NCBI GenBank assembly: GCA_032164245.1
Contig: JAVMKO010000003.1
Location: 92,875,890 to 92,939,889 of the forward strand
Source: Sternotherus odoratus
Lineage: Eukaryota; Chordata; Testudines; Kinosternidae
DNA: 64,000 bases
Direction: 5' to 3'
This document shows, piece after piece, positions 42,901 through 54,900 of the stretch. Under the pieces are notes generated by a model. The model was not told the origin of the DNA and searched no databases. It was given only the letters and a program-made list of their open reading frames with translations. The position numbers and the translations under genes are program-made. Position 1 is the stretch's first letter, and each line of letters opens with the position of its first letter.

Positions 42901-45900
42901 GGAGCACAATTTCTTCAGGACAGTTTGATGCTTCTCGTTGTCTGTCAAAGCTAGATGGGAAATAGATAAGAGCTGCGAGGGTATCCATGTGTCTGAAGTT
43001 GACGGGGCCCCTAAACTTAAGTGAGATATCCTGCCTATTTTTGAAAGAAACAGGTCCTGAACAGTAACACTGATGTTATATCCTGTTGCTGAATCTAGTC
43101 TTCTACTGGTGACTTGTGCACAGATTTTGCCCCTGGAATGTGAAGAATCTCTCCTTGGGTTAAGAATTAAAGGATCTTCTACCTTTGTACGAGATCTTGC
43201 AGTCCTTTTAGCTTGCAGGAAAGCTTTTATTCCTTTGAGGGCTTCATTAGAGTAGATAGCTCACATGATGGCTTATCTGCATTGTAAGTCACCACCTTAT
43301 CAATCATACCTCCTGAATTTTTGAGGTATGAATTTGCTATGAATAATTTGCTGTCCGGGGCAGAAGCCTGAGTCAGCCTGGACATTAACTTTGCTGCCAT
43401 GACTCTTGCTGGCAGCTTTAAGAAATCTACAGATAAACTGGTATAAATATGGCAACCAGGAATATCTTCTATTGTATCAACTTACTTGAATTCATCATAG
43501 ATCTGGATATGCAAGCATTTTATATTACAATAAATATTTTGGCACAGTAAAACTGGTGCCTGCTAGAGAGCTCTGGGGGCAGCCGAAAAAGTTTTGAAGT
43601 CGCTTCTGAGGATGACTTCTATCGTCTGGTCTTTTGTGAGAATTATCTTGCCATTTTCTACAAATGCCACTATTCCATCAGGAACAAGAGCGATGCAAAC
43701 ATAATTTTGGGTCCTAGCACACTGTAAAATTCCTGGAAATGTCAAGTGATCCTTTCCCCTTTACCTAGAGTTTCTCCCAATTAACATCTTTGATGGAGGA
43801 ATGTAGCGAGTAGCAAAACTTTGTCATGCTTGCCACCACCTTCCTCCTCCTGGTTTGAAACATGTCCAGGAAAAAAACCTCTTCCTACTTTTCTGGCTCA
43901 GAGTTATAGTTTGAAATCAAGTGTCTTCCCTCTTTAGGGGAGGAACTAGAGTTCATGGAAGGAGTTGACGATCTGGAGTGCTTTGGGGATTTTTTCTAGT
44001 GACTTCTGTACATTTTTGGCGTTTTTCTCATGCTTTGCTCAATTTTTCACCTCTAGGGCTATCGCTCCCACCAAACATTGAGGGGTGGGGAAAATTTTCA
44101 CCCTTTGTCTCTCAGAAATTCCAGCTTTGGACTCCTAAAGTATGAGTGTGTTGGTGTGTCCCTGCACCTTTGAGAGGAGAATTTCAGCAGTAGTGCTCAG
44201 CTGAGTCACGAATGTGCTCTCCCCATGTCTTGCCATTGTCAGTGCCTGTCTAGAGCCAAACTATCAGACCTCCCTCAGTTACTTTCCTCTTCTTCTTCGA
44301 AGAGTGTCCCTGTAGGTCCTTTACTTCAGGTGACTGTCAAGCAGTGCCCCCCGTTGGACAGAAGGGGCTTTGGAGTTGCTTGGGTAATTGACTGTAAGTC
44401 CTACCAAGGTATCAGAACTTGAGCTCTGATCTATCACGTAATGTTTTGTAAAGGTGTGCACGGAAGCTCAGGTAGCGGCTTTACATACGTCCATGATTGA
44501 TACATTGCTGAGAAATGCTAATGAGGTTGATAATGACTGTAGAATGGATTCGGATCCTTGGTGGAGGTTGTATGTCATGCTGTTGGTAACATAGGTGAAT
44601 GCATCCAGAAATCTATTTGGACAGCCTCTGCTTAGACTAGACAATCACAACACAGACAAATCTTTATATAGATCGGAAGTTCTGAGTCCATGGGCGGGGG
44701 GCTGGCAGCCGGGACCCCAGGTGCAAGGCTGGCATCCAGGACTTCCGGCGTGGGGCAGCAGCTGGGACCCCAGGCGAGGGGCTGCAGCCAGGACCTGAGT
44801 GCAGGGCCAGAAGTCTGGACCCTTGATCTGGGGTGGCAGTGGAGCCTCAGACATGTGGGGTGGCTGCAGAGTCCCAGGTGTGGACGGGCAGCGAAGTTTA
44901 AATGTTAATAGAATACATTACCAATCAAACTGATACTTATAGGTTAACCAGTTAACGTTTTACATCTGTAGGTCTAAGATAGACCTCTACCTTCCTTTCT
45001 TTTCCTGAGTTAAGAAGTAGTTGGAGTAAAAACCCTTCCCTCTGTGTTGTGATGGTATGTGTTCCATGACACCCAGATGCGGGAGATGATTTACTCCTTG
45101 TTGTAGAAAGTGTTTGTGAGAGGGGTTCCTGAGGAGGGATTGGGAGGGGGGGGGGAGGATTAATGCTATTGTATAACCTGAAAGGATTATTTCCAGAACC
45201 CATTTCTCTGTGGTGATGTACCCTGCTGGGCATAAACAGGTCAACTGATATTCAAAACGGCGGATGGTTAGTGATGGTGTCCACATATAAGAATGAGGAG
45301 GTTGGTGACACTTTGAAGGCCCCTATCTTTGCCTTTGCATGTTGTAGTGCCTGTGTTGTTAGGTGTATGGGACAGACTTTGCATGCTAAGTGGGCTAGTA
45401 TTGACCTGGTTTTCTTTTTGACACGGGTGTCTATATATCCAGGGAGCAAGTCTTTTAGAGTATGAAATAACTCATCAGTTTTTTGCTACGAACAGCTTCT
45501 GGACATCAAATGGCAGATCCTTGACAGTGGATTGTATCTCCCTTAAGAAGCCAGACAGGTGGAGACACAAAGCCCGGCACATAACTATAGCAGTGGCCAT
45601 GGAGCACGTTGCTGTATCAGGCACATCTAGAGAGGCCTGTAAGGAGGTTCTGGATAAGGGTTGGCCCTCTGAAATTATGGACTTAAGTTGGTCTCCTTTG
45701 TCCTCTGGTATGATGTCAATAAATTCAGTGAGTTTGGAATGTGGTTGTATTTTGCTATTAGGGCAGCATATTTGGCAATCCCAAACTGAATATGAATAGG
45801 CCTTCTGGCCAAAAAGATCCAAATGTTTCCACTCTTTGTTGTATGGAGTGGATCTCTGTTGTTGTTGACTGTCTCATTAGTGAATTTGGTCTCGGGGAAG

Positions 45901-48900
45901 GAAATAAGAAGCCTAGTCCTTTAGAGAGAACATAGTACTTCTTATCCACTCTCTTGCAGGTGGATGTAACATAGCCAAGGTCTGCCATACATTTTTGGCT
46001 GGCTCCATGGGTGCACCATGTATGGGAAGCACAATTTTAGATGAGGAGGATGTATGGAGAATGTCCCAGTAGTTTGTGTTGGGATTTTGGAATCTCCTCT
46101 AGAAGAAACTCTAGGATATCAGCAATTCTTTAAAAGAGTTCCTGAAAGAGTTTAAAATCGTCCACCACTGTGGGTGGCAATGGCATTATGGCCTCGTCCA
46201 GGAATGAAGAAGAAATGTTGGATGTTGGTGTTGTAAACTGTTCCCAGGTTTCCTCCTGTTCTTCAGCTCTCTCCTCAGAGGGCTCTGAAGGAGTAGCAAT
46301 GGAGAGTGATGGGGGAGATCTAAGCCTCTCCCTGTGTAGGCTTGGGGTCTGAGATGCTATCTCCTGTATATCTCCAGGGGTCCCAGTAGGGCCACTGAGT
46401 GAGGAATGGCATAAGCGGTGGCATCCATAGGAAGCCCTACCAGGTCCGGATGTCAGCCCTGTGAGGGGGTTTAGGCTGTACAGGTGGACCTCGAGTAGAT
46501 TCTATGGGAGAGGACTGCTGAGATAAGACACCTTCCTCCTCAGTATCTTCTTCCTCACTAGGAGCCAGAGGTGAAGTGAGCTGATGCGATGCCATGTGTG
46601 CTGGAGAAACATCGGTGCCCAAAAGACATGATTCAGTCGTTGATGAACAATGCAAAAGCAGTTCTGTTTGCGATGACTCATCTATAACCCTTTTCTCAGG
46701 CCAGAAAGAAATGTTCTAGTATGATGTCTCTTAGGGGCCAAAAACTCCCACTGACTTCAGTGGTACCAGAATTTGGTTGCAGATCAACCAGGAAGGATGG
46801 CAGGGGGCCCAATTACTTAGAGCCTGATTCTGCCAATCTAATTCACGATAGATGTTCTGATTTTGGAGAGTAAAGATGTGATTTAGCCTAGGAGTTGCAA
46901 CAACAGAATCCCAAGACTTCCAAACCTGAGACACCCATATCACTAGGCTGTCAATGTAAAATTCTTGATAGTATTTAATTATAGCAAACTAATGTTCCTT
47001 TTTTAGATAAAAACTCCTAAATCACTGCAGATATTTTGGATTCAGAAATGTTCATCTGAAGCCGAGGAAGATTTAGGAGCCTGCTGATCAACTCTGTCAA
47101 TATTTTTATTTGTTAGACTCAAGGCTTTATTGCATATGGAATCTGAATGAGTTTGGGTTTATGTGTGCTTCTAGATTAATTAAAAAAAACACAGCAGGTC
47201 ACTTAGTCTTGTGTAGCATGGCTGATGTCACTACATACGACGCTGTAAATGTAGTGGCATTGTGTTTCTCATATTATACCTCAGCCAGCAAATGTAGGAG
47301 TCCCTTGAAATCACTAGAAAGTTTAGATAACTCATCCTCTTTCTTTCTGGCTTCATCCTCAGCAGAAACTTCAGTGAGAACAGCAAGTCTAGATTTCAGC
47401 CAGTTGACATTTTCTCCTTGTTTGCTGACATCTTGTCGGATTATCTATACAAGAATCACAAATATACAAGGTTAGAATCAATGAAATATACCAGTGAATA
47501 ATATTCATGGGCAATTTGCCATCAATCCTATGGTTAGCAGCAAAAAATGTGTGTGAGAGAGTCTGTGTATTTTCCTTTGACGACTGCAGGATAGTATTTT
47601 TTGTCTAATTCCCATGGAGTCTGTCATGTTCTACATAGGGCCGAATCCTGCATTCCTTCCACAAGCAATACAGGATTGTCCCCTACTGATTACATTGCTG
47701 AAGCCTGTTTTTTCCCCTGCCGGCTAGCATTTTTTGTGTTCATTATCCACATGGCAAATACTATATATATTTTTTCATATATTGACCATACCACATGGAG
47801 ATATAGAACTGGAAGGACCTTGAAAGATCATTGAGTCCAGTCCCCTGCCTTCACTAGCAGGACCAAGTACTGTTCCCTGACCGACTTTTTGCCCCAGATC
47901 CCTAAATGGCCCCCTCAAGGATTGAAATCACAACCCTGGGTTTAGCAGGCCAATGCTCAAACAACTGAGCTATCTCTCGCCGCCCCCCCCCCCAAAAAAA
48001 ATCCCGCATATATGTATCTAAAATAGAATTACTTTTATTTTAAGAGAGTATCGGGATTAGCCAAATTAGCAACATTTTATTATGTTTTCCTCCATTTTCA
48101 GATACTTAGGCCAGAGTCACAGAAAAACGTCTTTAGAGCACTCATCTGTTCAAATCCCTTCTCTCCCTTAGGTGGAGGGGTGACTAAACTGGTGGTCTCC
48201 CATATCTCAGGTGAATACACTTGCTACTAATAGTTAAGAGGGAGGTTCCCCACCCCCATTCACTTAATTTTATGTCAATTTATCTAGAAGTGCCAAATTT
48301 GGAAGGTGAGGAGTGAATATGCTTCCCGAATTGGGCAATTTAAGAGGAGGAACACTGATCTTCTCATCACATCACAATGAAGTCATTCAATGAGGTATTA
48401 ACACTTTAGTGCAGTGTTAATAAACTGGTACTTACACCAGTCAAACCTTGCCTTCTGTGGCATGTAGAAATCACCTGCGAAATCAATGGGGAGTTCTGAA
48501 AACTTGATGACATGGTATGGAAAGCATTGAGCTAGCATTGACTGGTGTTCATTAAGTACCAAGAAATGGCTTTTATCTATATGTGACCACAGAAGCTCTT
48601 CTACTCAACATAGCAGATGTGGAAATTCAGAATGACCGAAATAGAAACAAATGTTTCTTTTTACACCTTCATATTTTTTTACAAGGTGAAGAATGTGAAC
48701 AGCACAAGAAATTGACCTGCTACTTGTTAAAGAAGCCATAGTTATTTATAGAATGTAATAAAGACTTTAATTATAATTTTAATTGATAATTTAATTTTTA
48801 TTTTTAACTCTGATTTTCCCTAGAGTTTTATTTGTTGAATAATATTTCAAATTATATAAGCATCTATATACAGTATAAAAATTTCTAAAATTGCAAATGT

Positions 48901-51900
48901 TTCCCATTTCACTCACTTTTCCCCAACTGTTTATGTCGAGGCCAGTGCTAATAAGAGGATATAGCAGAGTCATGCCAATGTCATCCATTAATCCTCTGAC
49001 TTGTGTGCTTTTTCAAGGTCACTCAAATTCAAAATTTAAGAAAAGGAAAAAAAGTGATTCCGGCAATTACAGATCTGTTAGTCTGACCTCAGTTGTTTGC
49101 AAGGCTTTAGAACAAATTGTAAAGAAAAGAATAATTAAATTCATAGAGGCAAATGGAAAAGGGGATACAATGCAACATGGGTTTACCAAAGACAGACAAT
49201 ATCTGACTAACCTGATTTCCTTCTTTGAGAAAATAACTGATTTTTGGATAAGGCAAGTGCAGTAAAGCTAATATTTTTTTACTTTAGTAAAACATTTGAC
49301 ATGATACCACATGGGAAATTATTAGTTAAATTAGGGAAGATGGGAATGAAGAGAAGTATTGTAAGGTGGATAAGGAACTGGCTAATGGGAATAAGGCAAT
49401 AGGTTCTGCTGAATGGTGAATTACCAGATGGGAGGGAGGTTACTAGTGGAGATCCTCAAGGACCAGTCCTTGGACCAATCTTATTTAATATTTTTATTAA
49501 TGGCATAACAAGTAAGTGTGCACTAATTAAATCTGCTGATGATACAAAATTAGGAGGCACCATCAATCGAGAGGAGGGTGGGAATATTATACAGGAAGAT
49601 CTGGATGACCTTGAAGCCGGGAATAACATAAATGGGATGAAATTCAATATTACAAAGTGCAAGGTCTTAGGTTCTAATAAGAATTTCTGCTACACGCTGA
49701 TGGCTTATCAATTGGAAGTCACAGAAAAGAAGAGAGACTAGGTGTATGGGTCTATCACAGGATGACTATGAGCCACCAATTTGATGTGGCTGTGAAAAGG
49801 CAAATGCAGTCCTAAGATTATCAGGATAGGCATTTCTAATAGGGATTGAGGAGTATTAATGCCGTTGTACAAGGCTGGAGTTAGACCTCATGTGGAATAC
49901 AGTGTACAGTTCTGGTCACCCATGTTCAAGAAAGATGATTTTAAACTAGAACGGGGCAGATAAGGGCTACTGGGATGATCAGGAATATGGAGGGCCTGTT
50001 TTATGAGAGGAGACTGAAAGAGTTTGGCTTTGTTTAGTTTAGCAAAAAGAAGGCTAAGAGGGGATATGATTGTTCTGTATAAATAAATCAGAGAGGTAAA
50101 TACCGGGGAGGGCAAAAAGTTATTTAAGATAAAGAACAGTGTTGGCACAAGAACAAATGAATACAAACTGGCCATGAATAAATACAGGCTGGAAATTACA
50201 AGAAAGTTTCTAACCACCAGAGCGGTGAGGTTCTGGAACAACCTCCTATAGGAAATGCAGGAGCAAACAACTTAATTAGTTTTGAGAGAGAGCTGGACAA
50301 ATGTATGAGTGTGTCTCTATGAAGGGGTTTCAGCCAATCACTTACAGGGGTCAGGAAGGAATTCCCCCACCCAAATGTATTCCGGGGTCTTTTGTCTCCT
50401 TCCCCTGACATATCAGGAATGGCCACTGCTGAAGATGGGACACTGGCCAGGGTGGGACGTTGCACTGAGGTGGCACCCAGATTTCTCTCTTTCAGGCTGG
50501 TTGGTTCTAGTTCACCTGTTCAGGGTCCAGCTGCTGGCCATATGGGAAGGGGTTTCCCCCCAGATCAGATTGGCAGTCACTTTGGAGGAGGGGGCGGGCA
50601 TTAACCCAGCGTGAGGTGTGGTTAACTCTCCAGGATCATCTGGGTATCCCTCACTATATTCCCTGCCATTTCCCTGCACCTTGGTCCCTCCTATTCTCTG
50701 CCTGTGGCAAACAACAGTTTAATCTTCTGGGGGATGAAAAGCTTTGGTTTAATTTTGGTTATTGGGTTTAGTGTGCAGGCAATGGGTGGTATTGCTGGCT
50801 TGTGATATATAGGAGGTCAGATTAGATCATTTGGTTGTCTCTTCTGGCCTTAAACGCTATGCCTCTGTGTTACCAGCCAGGTCTGCTCACTGATATGAAG
50901 GAGGTGGTGAGATGACCCTGCCTCCAGCTTCTCTTTTTGTAGAGGCCATAGGCGCCGACTCTGTGCAGCTGAACTGATGAACTGGGAGCACTGTTGAAGT
51001 CCAGGAAAGAAATCACTCTTCTTTATTTGAATATAAGCTAAGAACTAACCTCCATGGCTGTTTTAAATTGTTTGTATTTGGCAGTATCATTGACATCAAG
51101 CTTAATCTGCTTTAGCTCACTCTCCTTTGATGAAATCCAATTTGCTAGTTCACAAATTCTGAAATCAAAGACCACACAACAGAAAACAAGTTAAAAGTTA
51201 GCTGTAAACTAGCCTTTATCAAGGCACAGCTGCTAATTATTAGCTTAAATAAAAAAACAACAAGAACAACAACAACAGATTAGTTTGGACCTACTATATA
51301 AAATAGAGTTTTCTGTTTGTGAACAAAAAAAGCATTTGCTATTCCTTGAATAGTATTTTCTATGACTGGAATTTTTAAAGAAGAGCACATATAATAATGG
51401 TTCTGACCAAGGCTCTGTCATACCCAGCTAACAACAGAACTAACTAGTACCTATTCTTGTACTCCTTCCATTTGTCAGGGTTCTCTTTTAGCTTCACATA
51501 GGTGCTATCAATCTGGGATTTAAGTTCCCTCAGGGTTTGTTGGCTGCTTTCCGATGTAGTCTTAAGTTGATCCCATTCTGGGAGTTTTAGGCACAGTTCT
51601 TCAATCAGCTGCAGCCTTTTCTCACACAACTGATAGGGTCCCTTATCACTGAAGAAAAACTGAAAAGGGGGGGGGGAAGCAACAATAATACAAACTGACA
51701 AAGCTACAAATCACATTTTAAAAAATATAAAACGAAGTAGGCTCCCAGCTTTTTCGTATCAATACAAAAATAAATCGAATTCACCTTTCCTTTAAGATTT
51801 CAAATCTTAGAACACTTAAAAGTTGTTCAGAAAACTTACAGAACCTCCATCCAGGGGTCCAATTTACTGCCATGCTACACCAGTTTCACTTGGTTGAAAT

Positions 51901-54900
51901 CAGTAAAGTTACACTAGTGTGAATCTGGAGTAACTTGATTATGGTCAATGAGACCTTGTTTTTTATCTCTTTGGTATTTGAATGCATTTACACACATGTC
52001 CACTTGGTGGCACATGGTGCATACCTTGTGCTCTTTGAAGATCTTTTCACTACCCTTGCTGGATACCAGCTTGTTCTCTCTAGCAAGTTCAGATCTACAC
52101 TCTTCCACTGTGCCTAGGAGTTTGCTTTTTTCCACTTCAATCTTCAGATGGACCAAATGATATGGGGCTTCTGCCTGGAGATCCTATACTCCATAGGGGA
52201 AAAAAAAAACAAAGAAAGCAAGCAAGCATGAATACATTCATCCAATGTAAGGCTACTAAATGAGAATTATAGAACAATTTTTAAAGTGCAACAAAAATCT
52301 CGTACATGCTGTAACACACACAGAATAGACGTTTTTCAGCGTTCATGTATGAAGGAAAAATAAATCTATTAGAATAATTAGTTATATACTTAGATCGCAA
52401 GCTCTTCAGGACTCTTCAGGACAGGTATCTTGTTTCACAATAGTGGGTACAGTGCCTGGCACAGTGAGGCTCTGACCTATGACTGGGGCTTCTAGGTCCT
52501 ACCTCAATAAAAATAAATAATGAAGATAATAATAGTGTGCATACATTAGCAACAGCCCCACCAGGGCACCTGCTTTTGTGAATATGAAAAGCGACAGGTA
52601 CCACACGAAATGTGACTTACTAGGGGTAGGAGTTTCCAAAATGACTTTGCCCTAATTTTGTTTGCATTGCAGTCAATGGTAAAATTCCCAAAGAATTAGG
52701 CTGTACTTTAGATATTTAGCTACCTCAATGATGTATGCAAGATGGACTCAAATGAAGAGCTTTGTGCTTCCCCAGATGTTGAACCTGAACATTCTGTAGG
52801 CATATTTTTAGAAGACTATTTGAAAACTTGGCCCATAAAGTTATAATTAAATTGTTCTTTGACTTATCATCAGTCTTTGCTCAGTCACTTTAGTCTTTGG
52901 CAATAAGCACTAGTTAAACTGAAAGCCTTATCCAGGGTTTCTCAAACTGGGGGGTCGCAACCCACCGAGGGGGTTGCCGAGCGCTCCTAGGGGGATCTTG
53001 AGCTCCTGCTGCCGCCAAAAAGCCGCCAAATTGATTATTTCCACAATCGGCGGCTTTTCGGTGGACATATCGAGCGCTTTCGGAAGCGCTCGGCATATCC
53101 GCCGAATGCGGAAGTATTCAATTTGGTGGCTTTTCAGCGGATATACAAGGGTCCGCCGCGCCGCTGAGGAAGAGGAAAAAGGGTTGCGGTTCTCAAAAGT
53201 TTAAGAACCACTGGCCTAATCTATTAAAAATCTGTTTTATTAGTGCTACTACGGTAACAGGCAGCCCTGCTTCAGTGTAAAGCATGAAAAGCTGAGGTGA
53301 TATTACAGGCAGCACTAGTAGCAGCTCTGGCACCACCTCACATTGCTTGACACTTCCCATTATAAAACTCGGTTTTCAGCTGCTTGCAACTTTTCCGAAC
53401 TTTAACTGTTCTGGCTGGAATTTTCCATGTGAGATGTCTGTCTTGGGCTGATGCTTTTTTTTTTAAATTTCAGCCAAAACAATTCAGCCATTTCCAAGAA
53501 TGAGACTAGGGAAAAAACACAGAGTCTGAGCACTAGAAATGAGCATTGGGACAGGTTCGGCAAGGAGACTGGAAGTGCGGGATGTGAGACTGGGAGCAAA
53601 TAAATGAAGTGGAAAGACTGAGATTGGATGAGGACCCTGGGGAGAGACTGGGACTGGCTGGTCATTAGGAAGAAGGCTGGGTGGAGAGGAGACGCATCTG
53701 ACAAGAAGCTAGGATGTAAGGGGAGAACTGGGACAAGGAGATGGCTGGTGGGGAGACACTGAGATTGGAGCTCAGGGAGGGAGGCAGTCTAGGAGTCATT
53801 GGCAAGGGGGAATGTGGGCAGGGGTTAATTGGAGGCTGGGGGAAGAGGACTATTTCGTTGAAGAGCCGAGAGGAGGGAAACTGGTACTGGCTAGGTAAGG
53901 AAACTGGTACTAAAAACCTGGGGAGAGAACTGGAAATGAAAGGGCAATGAGACTGAATTATGGACATGGGTGAGGAGGGAGACGGATTGGTAATCCAGTG
54001 GGGTAGACTACAACTGTTTGGGAACAGAGACTGGGACTGGGTGGGAACAGAGACTGGGACTAGAAACCTGAGGAGTGGCGACCGGGTAGGTGAGGAGAAT
54101 GAGACTGTGATGAGGAGCCAGGGGTTGGAAAGAGACAGGACTGGGACAAGAAGAGGTTGGAAGGGATATAACAGAAGGGGTCAAGCTAGGGAGGTGTCAT
54201 GAGTGTGGAGGATTACCCTAGGTTCAGGGGGTGGAAAGTTATACTCTCTCACCACACGAGGAAACAGGCAGAAGAGTCTCTACCCACTAACGCACACATC
54301 CCTCCTCAGCTTAAAATAGAGCCCAAGAATCCTGGGTCTCACCATTCCTCTTCTGTCAGGAAATATCTGTGAAATCCACTGACAAAATGTGTGTCTCTTC
54401 CCCGTGATGTGCTGGTCCATATAGAGGATAACAACATACTACTGCTATTAGTTACTCCATTAGCTCAAGTAGCAGAGGATTGTGTGGTGGGATCTAAAGG
54501 TTTCAACTCTGCTGATGGCTCATGTGGGTATTAACATAATGCCAAATGATGGAATTAATATTTTTTTTCAGTTTGCTTTTTTTTAAAAAAAAACCTAGGA
54601 AACTACACACAAAAATCTACATTAAAAGAACAAAGTTAAGTACTCAAAAGTAGAAAGTGCCAGAATTAAATAGGTCTTAGAAAGCTTACTTCAACCCCAT
54701 ACACACTGGAATGGGTTACCTTGGGAGGTGGTGGAATCTCCTTCCTTAGAGGTTTTAAGGTCAGGCTTGACAAAGCCCTGGCTGGGATGATTTAGTTGGG
54801 GATTGGTCCTGCTTTGCACAGGGGGTTGGACTAGATGACCTCCTGAGGTCCCTTCCAATCCTGAGATTCTATGATTCTATTCTATGAAAGTTGCCCTGGA

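Larger units (their letters stand above)
44230..46660 (-). mobile_element. Decayed, internally deleted DIRS1-like retroelement
   Basis: Read on the minus strand, the order is an ORF1-like region, then a reverse-transcriptase N-terminal piece, then a tyrosine-recombinase-like C-terminal piece, the order expected of DIRS elements. The reverse-transcriptase body and RNase H are missing, and a GC-rich insert (about 44650-44965) occupies that place. Several frames and stops interrupt it. It sits in the largest SYNE1 intron, in the same orientation as the gene. Confidence 0.72.

Noticed and set aside
53402..54202. Overlapping open frames of 70-100 codons
   Set aside because: They come from a purine-rich degenerate tandem repeat open on both strands.
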